NCBI GenBank assembly: GCA_048013815.1
Contig: CM106585.1
Coordinates: 9,858,001-9,922,000, forward strand
Reading direction: 5' to 3'
DNA length: 64,000 bases
Origin: Setoptus koraiensis
Lineage: Eukaryota > Arthropoda
Shown here: positions 12,198-24,530 of the stretch, piece by piece
Layout of the letters: each line of letters opens with the position of its first letter
Position numbering within the stretch: position 1 is the stretch's first letter
Translations under genes and position numbers: made by a program
Notes under the pieces: model-generated
What the model saw: only the letters and a program-made list of their open reading frames with translations
The model's database searches: none
Told to the model about the DNA's origin: nothing

Positions 12198-13603
12198 GAG
12201 GACGGCACATACGGGAAATGTTGGTTCGCTACCAAGAGTTAGATTACACTTCGAGCCGGTTCGGTCAGTATGCGCGCGTAACCTACCAATGTCACACAAA
12301 ACGGAAAATATCCGACGCAAACAAGATTGTATCGATCGTGAGCAGAATACATCACTTTCATTGGCACAATCGCCACCATGTTTGGATTGTCAGTACGCGT
12401 CTCATTTGATCCCCTATCGGCTGACATTTATTTTGGTGTAATCTGGCGGTTGACATTCATTGCCGAGTTGATGTCGTGCAAAATCGAGGCCGACTTTCTC
12501 TCACTCCGTAATAGACGACGAACATGAATTACACGAAATGTTCGCCAGCATAAATAGAGCATAAGTGTCAAATTTTGCGTTCTCGCTTGCGTCATCACAT
12601 TCAATAGACAGCCAATTTTTGACAGATTTAATCCAACGAGCTGAGTGAGTTGTTATCTTGCTCGCTTGATGCTGGCCGAATGCATTCTCGGCCACTTTCG
12701 ACCTGTGTAACTATATTTGGAGCTTGTGGGAACTACGAAAACAAGCTTGATACACGCTCAGTCTGTTCCTCTGTGTTCTGTTGCCCGTCGAAGAGCTCGC
12801 TCGTCGCTTCTGTACCTGTATCGAGCGAGAATAAATGTTACCTCATTGTTATTCGGCAGATCTGAGGCCGTTAAATTTCTACTGAAAACAGTAGTATTAG
12901 GGAGTACAAGCAGATACCATAGGCGAAAATTGTTATGAGGTGGGATCCCATTAAAACACACACTGAATTGAATAGGTTTGTGCTTTCTGCGGAATTGGAG
13001 ACACTCTTATCGACACATTGAATAAAATGCGAAAACAAAATCTATTTCTCTCAATCGTGCTTTTGCTCTGATTCCCCGTGAGTCTTAATGACGTCCCAAA
13101 GGGGATTGTCTCCCAAGAGGATTGTACTCCGAATGAATTCTGTTTTTCCAGCAGTAATCTGCACCGAAAGGCGGGCGCATGCTCCCGCGCAGTGAGGCTC
13201 GATGCGTTCGAGATCCGGTGAAAACGGATTGCGAAGCTCTCATCCAGAAAAAATCAATTCCTTTATTTTCTCTCGACAAATAAATGACATACAGAAGCTG
13301 GGAAGCATTTTATTGTGTTTCTGAAAAAAATCAGATCCAGTCTTATTTTCTTAGGCGCGCATTCATTTCGAAATATTCCGAAAAGTTTGGAGCAACAAAA
13401 AATCTTGGTGCATGGTTAAAGCAATCCATCAATTAGCATGAGCCAATCTGGGTGATAAAGTACACATTGCGAGGCTCTAATATAGAAAATTAAAAGTAAA
13501 TCGACTTATTCTCCGCTTATTTACTGATATCAATTGATCAGTTTGATTGACTAACGATCGGTCAACGTTCACTAAAATGTCCTGACGAGCAGCGAACGAA
13601 AAA
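12198..13603. repeat. Array spacer, copy 3 (internally deleted) and unique upstream sequence of gene D
   Basis: Bases 12198-12900 match the start of spacers 1 and 2, then the sequence jumps to the segment equivalent to 5708 onward. An internal stretch of about 0.8 kb present in the other spacers is therefore missing. From about 13085 the match to the segment preceding the other receptors becomes weaker. No gene seen. Confidence 0.7.
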
Positions 13604-15196
13604 ATGAAGGTCTCATCAGAGGTGTTGGTGAGTATCTTGATAGTAATCATTTTTCGATAATTCTCTTTCTGGATTCGATAAGTATCGATTAATCAGCAAC
13701 TGCAATCCATTGACTTCCGCAGGCCCTCATGTATGCCTTCACTGGCTTCTTATTTATTGCCAGTGTAACAAGTAACCTCATCATTTGCCATACAGTATTG
13801 TCGGACAAAAGCATGCATACTACAACATATTATTTTGTTGTCAATCTAGCAATCAGCGATCTTCTCATAGGACTAATTACTTTACCACTAACATTCGTCA
13901 CTAGTAGTGTTATTTCTGAGTACGAAGAATGGATATTTGGCAACACCTTTTGTGTTTGTTTTTGGCATCTAGCAACCAACTCTATGTTTGTAAGGTGAGT
14001 ATTCAGAAAAGAATGATTATTAGCGGTTGTTTTGCCGTCAAAAATTCGTCCCATCGCGTGATAATCTAGCAATCATGTGTGATGACAACGACAGCGAAAC
14101 TTGTCGACTCACACAACATCCTGATTAAAAGTAATGAAGAATGATAAAAAATCTCTCATACTGTTTGTATTATGTGTATTAATAATATCAAGCACTTATA
14201 CTATAGTGGCCATCGCAATAGACCGTTATCGGGCTATAGTAGATTTACGTATAACAGGGCGACAACCTAACAAGTCTTGTAAGTCTATCATTACAGCTAT
14301 CTGGTCGGCAGCATTTTTGACTACAATTCCGGCAACCATTCATGCTGGCTTGAAACCAATACCGGACACTAATGGATCATTCAGTTGCAGTCAGAACTGG
14401 AAATCGGAGGAATGGTATATGATTCACTTTTATGCATTATTGGTCTTACAATTTATTGTACCCCTAATTGTGCTCGCCATCACTCATGCGAGAGTTGTAA
14501 TTAAAGTTTGGAGAAGACGAATACCGGGCGAGCCCGATCGAGCAAATGATCTCATGAGCATCCGTTCCAAAAGAAAGGTGAGTAATATCTAAACTAATAC
14601 GCGCGTCGCCAAATAGCACAACAAGTTTCGTTGATACAAACCCTATAGACGATCCCAGTTTTGAAATAGAATAAAACATGCATATACTTTGAGCGAATTA
14701 TGGTTCGAGCTCAATTTGGTTGAAGCAAACGGTAGGCATCCCTAGGATAAGCGTAACACTCAACTTGACTCGATTCATTCATTCATACATGTAACATAGA
14801 AACCGGAGCGAATTAATATTATATCACTATGCCAACCAAAAGCCTGGTGTCATAATGAATAACCAGTAACCAGTATTCTACCGTTTCGTTATATTCACAA
14901 AACCACATTTCTCACGGCTATTCGATTAGACATTAAGAATGGCGATATATTGTTTTGCAGCGTTCGTGTTAACCTGGCTCCCATTACATGTGATACACTA
15001 CAAGATGGAACACAACCCTTCCCTTTTGAAGGAAGATTGGATCAAATATGCTCATTTCATTGGGCACTCTATTGCCTGGTGCCACACCATCACGAATCCA
15101 ATAATTTATTATCTTATGGACAAAAAGCTACGCAGGGGCTTTCGAGATACGTTTAGTATGTCCAAATGTAGGAACGAGTGCATCATCTGTCCATAG
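13604..15196 (+). CDS. Class A peptide-type GPCR, gene D (short C-tail)
   Basis: Coding exons 13604-13627, 13723-13994, 14193-14577 and 14930-15196 give 315 aa with the same phases as its paralogs. TM2 reads NLAISDLLIG and TM3 has Cys3.25 and IDRYRAI. Loop 2 has FSCSQNWKSEEW, the end of TM5 carries RRRIPGEP, TM6 has TWLP and TM7 has NPIIYYLMDKKLR. It is clearly more diverged from A-C than they are from each other. The cytoplasmic tail stops at RNECIICP, losing the acidic end (DD.AV) shared by A-C; its two Cys could be palmitoylated (inference). It is presumed to be a neuropeptide-class receptor at the cell surface. Confidence 0.85.
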
Positions 15197-17057
15197 ACAT
15201 CTAAACCAAGTCTGGTACCTATGGGTTAGCTGATAAACGGAGAAGAAAGACATGCACCCTACTGTTGTGCAGTGTATATTAATATTTACATCAGTCCTAT
15301 CTAGATTCTGTGAACAGGAGGTCAAATCCGGCTCTCGAGTGCGAAGCATTTTTGGGATGACACAATGGAGAGGACAGCCGGAAAGAAACTAGGAAGGAGA
15401 ATTCAACGGACTTCCTCTGGATAAGAAAGACGTTTACTTGAGCTGCTGGCGCTGACAAGATCAAGATTGGCAGACGAGATTAGTGATGATCAAGATCGGC
15501 TTGAGGTGATATCTTTAATAGCTTTGTTACAGTAATGATGATGTTGAATTGGTGGAAAACTCCGAGAAGCTCGAGTATCTCTGCGCAATACAACCATAAC
15601 GATTGCGCTGAGATTTGAGCGTTCTCTATCATTCGATGCTAAAAGTTAGCAAGTACTGCTAGATGCGTTCTGATGATGTGGCTCAATACTGTCGGCCGAT
15701 ATGAATAGTCGGTACGCTTTTCATGAGCTGTGGAGAGAATGTGGAGCGAATGGGCACTACATAAAGAATACCAAGTCCAACGTGAAAGACTGCCGATCAT
15801 GATCTCGTATTTTCATGAGATGCTATTACCACATCACTGGCATACTCAAAGCTGGCAATAGTGGCAGTAGGTAGCACCGTATATGCCAAGGTCAATGTCA
15901 AACTCGATGATATGCTGCTTGGGGCTACCATCAGATATCGTGAGACATTTCGAAGATTGCCACTGCTAAAAGTCTAATCTCGGACCAGCATTATCGATAA
16001 GTCCGAGCACGCAAAACTGACCCACCATGAGTTTAATTATATTCCGGATCAGCATCATCGGACAGCGTATGCCGCCTAACCGACCAAAGTCATACACATC
16101 TGAAGATATCCGACGCAAGCAAGCTTGTAACGGTCAAGAGCAGAATACACCACTTTCATCTGCACAGTCGACACCACGGATAAATTGACAGTACAGGCTC
16201 AGTGATCCTCTCATTAGCGCGCTTCCTTTGGTCCCCTATCTGCTGCGGCATTCACAGTAATCTATCTTTCGAAGTACTGTTGGCAATGGTCTATAGTACA
16301 CTCGACTTACTGAAGACACAAACCTCCTTGGGTTGCACTCAGACCCAAGAGAAAATTGGGCTCTCGGATCGGATAAACCGAGAAACAGTAGGGAGAGACA
16401 TTCTTTTACCAAACATTTTCACTATACGTCAGATAATTGGTCAATTCTTGCGGTAGAACACCACAGTGCAGGACATTCTTCTAAGTAGGCGCATGCTCTA
16501 TTTGTAGGACGCCAATTTTGTCAGCGTTTTCTCTGTGATCTGGCTGTTTACGCTCGAATCGTTCAGCTTTTGTCACGAAGATACGAAGCCAACTTTCTGC
16601 GTTTCAGAATAGACGGCGAAAGTATGTTTCACGCTGTGCTAACCGGCATACATAAACTACTGAAGACACAGACTTACAGCTGTTTTTGGCCCATAAGAGA
16701 GAGGCTCAATTTATCTCTGACACGTGTGCAATGTATCTTATTAAGAATCTAAATGGGCCTCACTCGGCTTCTGCTTGCCCTCAGGCCCTCTATTTCTTGG
16801 TGGCCTACAGACCCCAAAGTATACACCTTTAAGAGTGTCAAAATGTTCAAGTTTCCGGAGAATGTCGAATATAGTGATAACAAAGCCAAAGCATGCCATG
16901 TATCCGGGTTATCCAACCATGTGAGAAAACGCTCAAGTGATCGATTGCAGCCCGATCAATTAATATCATGAATTATTTAATCAAGCAGCCTTAATTGTCT
17001 AGAAAATATTGTTGAAGGGGCCATCGATAGTTTTCGACCGAGAACATCTATCGAGAA
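15197..17057. repeat. Spacer D-E with decayed remains of another receptor's 3' end
   Basis: Two diverged matches to the 3' flanks of A-C are visible. About 15885-16250 aligns with the C-terminal tail codons (VNVKLDD-like) and following flank. About 16540-16690 aligns with the segment at roughly 4485-4620. The order is the same as in the intact spacers, so this spacer was once the downstream flank of an A-C-like receptor. The rest shows nothing recognisable. Confidence 0.55.
15885..15935 (+). pseudogene. Relic of a GPCR C-terminal tail
   Basis: About 50 bases match the last codons of genes B and C (the run encoding INVKLDDSAV in B) and are followed by collinear, diverged 3' flank. No transmembrane exon is left upstream except gene D's own fourth exon, so this is a stranded tail from a lost or recombined array member. 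Confidence 0.45.
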
Positions 17058-18934
17058 ATGGATGTAGTGTATCGAACGGAGGCATTGGTGAGTATCTTGC
17101 TATAGTATATTCTCGAATACCTCTACGTTTATTTAACAATTTATTTGTAACTCTAATTCTATTGATTTTCATAGGTTCTCATGTATGTCGTCACCGGTTT
17201 TTTATTTGTTACCAGCATCACAAGTAATCTCATAGTTTGCCATACAGTATTGTCTGATAAAAAACTGCACACTGCAACCAATTATTTCATTGTAAATCTA
17301 GCATTCGGCGACATACTCTTAGGACTAATTAATATACCAGCTTCTTTTGTTAGTTATGCAATTATTTACAAACGCTCAATAATCGGTTACAACATGTGTG
17401 TTTGGATCTCGTATCTCGGAACTAATTCTGTCTTCGTCAGGTGAGTAATCGTGGTTATCGTGAATGAGATGAGTCTTGCTGTCGTTGTTCGCGGCTAATG
17501 TCATCACGAGCCATTTCATTGTGATGATGAAATCTGGCAAGTGCCCTCAACTAAAATATTGTTAGTAAAAATAGAGATCGTCTCCCATGGAGGAGAAAGT
17601 TACACACAACTCTATCAATAATAACAAATCTACCATGTTCATTCTTATGTGTTTTGTGTTAAGCACCTACACAATGATGGCCATATCTATTGACCGATAC
17701 AGGGCCATTGTGTGTCCCATGCGTCCACATTTGACTCTACGACAGTCCACGATGATCATTGCAGCAATTTGGATAGCGGCCTTCGTGACTACTTTCCCAT
17801 CATCCATTCATTCTGGCCACCTTGCCTCAGATCTAAATGATATATACTCATGCTATGAGGAGTGGAAATCAGAAGAGTGGCGCAAAATTTATTATTATGC
17901 GCTATTGATCTTGCAATTTATAGTGCCACTCATTGTGTTGGTGATCACTTTCGCTAGAGTCTGGTTAACTGTTAGGAACAACCAAAAGCCTGGCGAATCC
18001 GAGAATGAAAGGGCAGAAGAGATGCGGGCTCGTTCGAAGAGAAAGGTGAGTGGGATGGAATACGATAACAATGTTTCATCACTCTATAAATTAATCATGA
18101 ATTAATTCAATTCGATTTCCATTTATGGGAGAATAGTTTTCCTAGTGTTTCGTTGGTGCAATCCTCGAACCCTTCTTTCTTGATATAATGGGGATATACT
18201 ACGCGAACACGTTTTATTTCCGGTTAGAGAAAATTCGCTAATTTGGGCTTGTCAGTGTCTTTCTTTAAATCATTGTTTTCGCTCAAAATCTTCAAGATTC
18301 TCTCATTTTTTTTATTTTACTCGAAGGACTTGAGGAATTCACGGAAGAAAATGGAGATTTCGGGCGTCTCAAATCCCAAGATCTTGGGCCAAAACGGCTC
18401 TTACGAATGGTCGCATGCTCAATCAAAGCAGGTTGCGTCTCTTATAGATTTGGCGCATTGTTTGCTTCAAATGGTCTTGCCTGCGCAAAACACAAATACA
18501 GTCGAAACAAATACGAACCGAATTCCAACTACGATCCAATGATGACTCAATAAAAATTCGAAAAGTTAACCCTTATGAATTTCACCATTTCTTTCTGCAA
18601 ATGAAAACTACTGACTAATTGCTATTCTTTTACGCCCTTTCATCTTCTTTTCACAACTCATCGTATTCCACGACTCTTCAAATAGACGCTTCAAATGGCG
18701 ATATATTGTTTTACAGCGTTCGTATTTACTTGGCTTCCATTTAATGTATATATCACTATGAGGGAAAACGACCCTACCATAAACAACATCAAAAGACTTG
18801 AATATGTTTGGATCGTTGTACACTATATTGCATTGTGTCACACCATCACAAATCCAATAATTTATTATTTGATGCACGAAAAATTACGCCACGGCTTCCA
18901 GAATGCATTTAACATGCTCAGATGTGGGAACTAA
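17058..18934 (+). CDS. Class A peptide-type GPCR, gene E (most diverged array member)
   Basis: Coding exons 17058-17087, 17175-17440, 17664-18045 and 18686-18934 give 308 aa. Exon 1 encodes ten residues (MDVVYRTEAL), two more than in the siblings, but the phases are the same. TM2 has NLAFGDILLG, TM3 Cys3.25 and a normal SIDRYRAIV. Loop 2 has YSCYEEWKSEEW, TM5 has the conserved Pro followed by a PGE motif, and the third loop ends RSKRK. TM6 has TWLP, and TM7 NPIIYYLMHEKLR with a very short tail. The SKRK plus PGE pattern is again that of NPY/RYamide-like receptors. Membrane location and peptide ligand are inferred from family. Confidence 0.85.
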
Positions 18935-20179
18935 TGTAAAACTTGTCGGTGGTCATTGGAACAAACGGTCAAGATGAAATCAGAGCTTTTCTGGAAGGCT
19001 CCAGCTTCAAAGCCCGATAATCGGATCGAAGCTTCGGAGCTAGATTCTGTATCCTCAGACAAGAATCGCACAGATATGGTGCGAGAATAAGTGAAATACA
19101 AAAGAAAATACGCTCAACGCTGTCTAGTGACAGTACATTGTATAATGATCAGTGAAAATAAATCCGGCTCCGAATCGAAATCGTCAACGCCTTGAGATAA
19201 CCAATAAAATTCGTTTGGCACCAAGGTAAACTCTTTGGGCATAATTTTTTCCTCAGGGAACACCGAACATCCGACTTTTCCTGCTTCACAATCTATATAT
19301 AGCGCGTGCTTCTTCGGAACTTTTATCGCATCGGCAAAAAAAACATCTAGATTTGAAAGCAAGGCACCAGAGCATCGAAAGTTCTATCTCGCCTTTCCTT
19401 CCTAAATTTTGATACATCACTATAGAAATAATTTGTTACGTTTGAAGTGCCCTAAGCAATGTTTGAAAAGTGAAAATGATGAACAGTCCGATTTTAGATT
19501 GCGAATAGCAAAGACGCAATGCTAATCATTGGTATCCAGATATAATGAACAACTAATGATATAATGAGTTAAAAACTATAAAATTCCAAGGACCTCGTGA
19601 GAATACACTGTATTCTTCATTAAAATTTGGGCTTTATTAAAATGATCTTTACTCAGAAATTCTGGATTATATGGTTTTTATTAGCACTCAAAACCATTGA
19701 TTCAAACCATGGTCTGAACCATGTTGATTAGTTCGAGTGACAATGTATAGTTGTGTGTCAGCGCGAAGTCGATAGGTGTAACATGTCATAATTTTGCATG
19801 CATTTTTAATACAAAATGATTTAAATAATTGATTTTAATGGTTTCTACTTAAATTTGGTTTAAACCGACCGACATAAGAATCAAATCGTCCATTTCGTCT
19901 AATATCAATCATTTAGAACATGGTTTAAATCAAAAAAAGAATAAGAAAAAAGTTTAAATCATTTCGTCCAAATAAAAGCCAATGGTTTAAATTTTTTGGA
20001 ATAAACCACGCTAAAATCCACGATGGACGAAAAATAAAGACCCCCACACTAGAATACATGAGACTCTTGCGTTTCTGTGACTGCAAATATCGTCAGTATG
20101 GAAATCGTATAAGTTTCGTGCTCGGTCTTGATCAGATCACTAACACATGAAGAGACTGACGAATATAATGTGTTGATAT
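18935..20179. other. Intergenic, AT-rich; right-hand copy of the flanking gene fragment inside
   Basis: This stretch lies between receptor E and the convergent gustatory-receptor-like gene. Apart from the duplicated fragment at 19090-19345 it contains AT-rich sequence with several scattered GGTTTAAA-like words at 19680-20010, but no ordered repeat and no exon I can support. Confidence 0.5.
19090..19362 (-). pseudogene. Open gene fragment, right copy flanking the GPCR array
   Basis: The minus strand is open for about 80 codons and reads like real protein (VPKKHALYIDCEAGKVGC, then PKEFTLVPNEFYWL, then a DDFDSEPD acidic patch). There is no ATG at its start. The match to 760-1035 begins sharply at the DAIKVP codons, so only a fragment was duplicated. 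I do not recognise the family. It may be one exon of a larger gene whose other exons are absent here. Confidence 0.4.
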
Positions 20180-21490
20180 TCACATAGTTTTATTTAGAGA
20201 CGGTAATGAGATTGCATCAAATTTAGTCGACTTTCCTATAAGCTTCCAGTTATAGGCTGATATTTGATTAATCGAAATAACAATTGTTATGATCATTACA
20301 TTAAGATTTATGAGTCGCCTGATATTTGGTTTTAGCCAATTCGTTGGCCCAATGCGGCAGATATCCTTGACAAGACGTCTCAATCGAAGAATTTCATTCT
20401 TTTTCATGAGCTCGTTCAATGTATTCGGCATTCGCTTTAAGTAAACATCTGTTGATCCCAGATAATGATTGTCCTCTGATAGATGCAACAACAGTCGAGA
20501 ATTCTCGTGAATCCTTCGGTATCCGTCAATTGTCATTAACATTTGAGCCATTGGAGAGGAGTAGTTCAACAGCAGGCATATCAAAACACTATGTTTTCTT
20601 GTCCTAATTGCATCTATGATAGTGAAGAAGCGTCTTAGCATGAATAATGCTAGATGCAAAAAAGTTACAAAGCAAGGTAGACTGATCTGTTCTCTGATCA
20701 ATAGCATCACATCTCGAATTTGCACAATTGTATCCAGAATGACTTCCACAGGTAGCCTATCCCTCCTAGCTATCAATAGAGCTATTCGATCCGACATGGA
20801 CAATGTTATTCTATAGGTTATGTAATGTATTGAGATCATGTGACAAGCTATTACATGGGCATCAGGTACCATTAACAATGCTTCGAAAAAAGATTGTCGT
20901 TCAATAATATAACTAAGAAAGAACCTAACACACACAACAGCGACCCATGTATAAATAAAATAGCCATAATCCCTTGTGAATTCTCTGAAACTACTAATAA
21001 AGTTTCTGAAAATACATCTATTTATACTGCTCGCTATTTGCTCACTATGAAACAGAGCTGATATATCGCCGCCGTCATTCTTGTTCAAGATTAAATCGAA
21101 GTAATGATACTTCAATACTCCTGGCACAAATGTTGCCACATTGACCACAATAAAAGAAATGTTTGGAACGAAAACCAGAAAGAAATATCGAATTTGACCT
21201 ATTCCATAAGAGCTCATGAATGAGCTTAAATATGAACTTGGCAGCTTAAGTCCATGCCCGTACATATAGACATATATGGCATATCCCGAAATGAATAATC
21301 GTTGAATGGTGTTGATCACTAGCGAATTGGTTAATTTGAGTGAACCTGTTAGCCTTAATATCAATTCGATCCAATAGATGCGATCTTTCAATGTTCTCCG
21401 TCCTCGTTCATTTGCGCTTGTTTTAAAATCAATAGAAACTTCAAGTCTTCTTTCTGGATATTCACAATCTCGAAATTTGCGAATTGCCAT
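20180..21490 (-). CDS. Gustatory-receptor-like multi-span membrane protein
   Basis: Single-exon ORF of 436 aa starting at an ATG. Hydrophobic segments fall near residues 65-80, 105-130, 180-205, 215-240, 275-295, 315-340 and 395-415, compatible with seven spans. The last segment (IITIVISINQ) sits where arthropod gustatory receptors have their TYhhhhhQF signature, but the Thr-Tyr and Phe are not conserved. Length, topology and the charged loop before the last helix suit the insect/mite GR family of ligand-gated channels. It is convergent with the GPCR array. It could instead be another orphan 7-span family. Confidence 0.5.
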   Translation of the reverse strand: MAIRKFRDCEYPERRLEVSIDFKTSANERGRRTLKDRIYWIELILRLTGSLKLTNSLVINTIQRLFISGYAIYVYMYGHGLKLPSSYLSSFMSSYGIGQIRYFFLVFVPNISFIVVNVATFVPGVLKYHYFDLILNKNDGGDISALFHSEQIASSINRCIFRNFISSFREFTRDYGYFIYTWVAVVCVRFFLSYIIERQSFFEALLMVPDAHVIACHMISIHYITYRITLSMSDRIALLIARRDRLPVEVILDTIVQIRDVMLLIREQISLPCFVTFLHLALFMLRRFFTIIDAIRTRKHSVLICLLLNYSSPMAQMLMTIDGYRRIHENSRLLLHLSEDNHYLGSTDVYLKRMPNTLNELMKKNEILRLRRLVKDICRIGPTNWLKPNIRRLINLNVMIITIVISINQISAYNWKLIGKSTKFDAISLPSLNKTM

Positions 21491-22990
21491 TGCGAGGCGT
21501 TTATTCCTCGACTAATTCGAGTTCAATAGTAATGATTATGATATAAATGGAGATTTGAGATAAGGGCCAGTCTCAACATGGAAGCGGCAAACTAAACTGA
21601 CATTGCATTCACACGATCCTGTAAAGATTCATCGAAGACTGGATTATAAGTCCCGACCCTGTAAACCCCTGTAAATCTGCATGCCCTCGAAATTTCATGC
21701 ACGTCTATCGCGTGCTCTTGAGTATGAATTCTATTGTGGATTATTTTTGATCTTCTTGGTACTCCAACATCGCGTGCCAGTTATTGATTGAACAAAGGGA
21801 AAAAGTGAATTGTCAGCATACAGGTCTATTAGGGGATCGACGAAAATAACTCGCACCTATAATTACATGCACGCCTAGTTGTATTATCTTTTTTGGGTCA
21901 GTTAATATTCTTCCATTCACGTAATCAACCTTATGACTGTTATGAGATAAATTTCAGATGAATATAAACATTATCACTAGTCTTATTGATCCGCGGAGAC
22001 AACCATAGTATCCCGAAAAATATTATTGGCCGACCAAACATACCACGCGAGTTCTTTGTCGTCGAGTATACTATCGGCGATAAATGATTTCTCATGGATA
22101 GAGAAAACAATACATAGTCTTACTGAGTCGAATGGTACCCTGACGCTATCCATCAAAAAGAGATGATTTCTTTACTTGCTCGAACTGGTGGAAAACTACT
22201 GTCGAACGAAAACAAACCATGATGCGACGAACAACAGAGAAAGCAGCTCGAAAAGCGAATAATCTGTTCCAAAGTTTGGTGAAAGATGAAAAAGAAAGAT
22301 TTTGATATACCATGAGTAGACGAGGAAACAACCAGCATGTATACTGGTTTACATGATAATTCGTTTGTGCATCCGACAAGATCATTGACAATCAGTCGCA
22401 CTATTTCGTGAAAAGTTCCAAGTGAGGGTGTGAGCAAACGTATTTTGTATTCAATGGGCGCACAGGCGCATTAGTTCGTGAAAAGTCTTATAGAAAGATA
22501 CGTTATTTTCATAATACAAGGTGCATTTGCGAAAAAAAAACATCTCAGGTTTTTCGTAATTTTCATCAAGACTGTGCGAAATTTTAACTTCTTCTTTGTT
22601 TTATTTTATATTTCTTCAAAGAATGCGTCAAATAAAAAGAAACCTCTTGCCGCCATTTTTAAAGTAGAATGGGATCCAAAGTAGAAATTCAGCGGAAAAA
22701 GGGCTACAAACCGGGAGCAGAAATGAACCAGATTGCTGGGTTCATCTGAGAAAGACCTTCCCACCGAAGCCCTAATATTTTAATTCGAAGCTCCAAATTA
22801 AAAACGCAACTAGTTGGACAACCCTCAGATGCATTGTGAATAAGAATAACATGTATTAACATGTAACATAATAAAACTGTACAAGTTGCAGCGCAACGTA
22901 AATTTGGTCATTTCTTTTTCATCATTTTTCGCATCGTTATTTTTCTCTCAAAAATAGGCTCGATAACCGTGATTGCTGCCAATATAAAGC
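21491..22990. other. Intergenic, nothing recognised
   Basis: Only short overlapping ORFs with no motifs are present (for example both strands at 22150-22440). No RNA gene or repeat was recognised. Confidence 0.45.
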
Positions 22991-23034
22991 CCACACTATA
23001 TGACGATTATCCATCCAGTGCTAGAGTAAGATAC

Positions 23035-23330
23035 TGTGCTGATGCAACATGCAGTACAGCCGTTTTCGAGCCATTGTTGAGTTAGATTGTTGTGACTGCA
23101 CGACAATCTAGGATGATCATTGTAATGATTTGTGCAGCGGCCTTTCTGACTTCTTCGCCAGCTGCCATCCATTCTAATTATCACCCAGTTAACTGTAAAG
23201 AACTAAAAAAACCCAAGTTTTGCCACCAATGCAGGTGATCGAGATCTACAGAATGGTTTGCAATCTATTCTTACGCTCTATTGGTCTCACATAGTGCAAT
23301 CACCATCACCTATAGAAAAGTTAATTTTAG
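23035..23330 (+). pseudogene. Decayed GPCR exon-3 fragment, dispersed member of the array family
   Basis: The stretch aligns with exon 3 of receptor E: a remnant of RYRAIV just after 23055, then an unbroken match over the TM4 codons (ATGATCATTG, followed by GCGGCCTT and CATCCATTCT). The loop-2 to TM5 part (EW..IYSYALL) follows at about 23250. The frame is broken by substitutions and small length changes, and neither exon 2 nor exon 4 is recognisable nearby. It is a processed-looking or truncated duplicate that left the array. Confidence 0.6.
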
Positions 23331-24337
23331 TTTAGCTAACTCATCTCTTCACGCTTATCTAATCCGACCAACTAATTGCGCCGACTATCTTTGTAAGATT
23401 TTTCAAGGTACACCTTTCCAGTGGGAGATATCTGTGTGATTCGTTTGGTCCTCAATTCTAGTGTAGATGATTTGCACTGGAGTGACGTTCTAAAAAAGCG
23501 CATTGTCCTCTGGATTAACATCATAGCTATAACGCGGTCCGAGCGTTTAAGAATTGTCGGTATCACCTGTGTAGTAATGGCAACAGCAAAGTTTGACAGT
23601 TTTTTCATCAAAGAACACTCTCTGCAGTTAATTTCGTCAATCCGGACTGAACCAATTATCATTTATGTCGTCATTATTATTGACGCTAGTGAACTTATCA
23701 CGAATGCTGCTAATGTACTTCAAAAATTGACATTTCGCCCAATCTCACAATAGACGTGCGAAAACTTTCCTTCTTTATGACACTGTTGAACGTGTGGCGC
23801 AAATCAATGTTAAATAAATGTCATGATATCAAACATTTATCTGTGCCTGATGTCACCTCTAAGTGATGGTGACAACAAGCTTGATCTGAAGGTTGCATAG
23901 ATAAAAAAAAATAAAGTAGTTATGGCCATATGAACGACAATGGAACCGGATAATAATAGTGCTCTCGGTAATCAACAGGTTCGTGGACGTACAAATAAAA
24001 TGTTACGCAAAGTGTCATGTCGGGATGACTTATTGCATCGTTGGTGAAAGACCAGCCATAGTATGTCATCAAGTTATATTGGTGTTATACACATGATGTA
24101 GGCACATAAATACTGGATAAAAGTCATACTGTGTAGCTTTTTATAGTGTGTATATTTTTATAGTCTTCAGAATTAATTACTCTCAATCTGATTATTGTTG
24201 ATAGCCAAGCGCCATTGAATTACAAAAGAGTGCTAAAATCAAATGTTTTTGATAAAGAACCCACCGTTTGAAGTGCATCCAAGATAGGTTGGAATCTTTG
24301 GGATTGATGGACGATATTGAAACAAAAATATGAATCG
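23331..24337. other. Intergenic with unassigned open frames
   Basis: Bases 23372-23753 are open on both strands for about 100 codons, with hydrophobic content but no motif or splice partner, so neither is called. The remainder, up to the TATA box at 24338, holds nothing recognised. Confidence 0.4.
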
Positions 24338-24378
24338 TATATAAACTCGGGCTGCCAACTTGGATGTCATAATCAGTC
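24338..24378 (+). promoter_or_regulatory. TATA box and initiator of the collagen-like gene
   Basis: TATATAAA at 24338-24345 is followed about 30 bases later by an arthropod-type initiator, TCAGTC at 24373. It lies about 155 bases upstream of the start codon at 24531, suiting a highly expressed secreted product. Confidence 0.5.
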
Positions 24379-24530
24379 AAGTCTCCTAGTCTATAGCGAT
24401 AGACAAAGAGAAAATTAATTGGAAAATACAGACAACAGATCAATTTGTGGAAAGTGTTCAAATAGAAATTAAAGTAGACTGTGGGAAGCAAATTCACCTA
24501 GGACAAACAACGATTAGACTGATTGTCAAC

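Noticed and set aside
23372-23753. Overlapping ~100-codon open frames on both strands
   Set aside because: Hydrophobic but without motifs, splice partners or similarity to the GR-like gene; nothing supports either strand.
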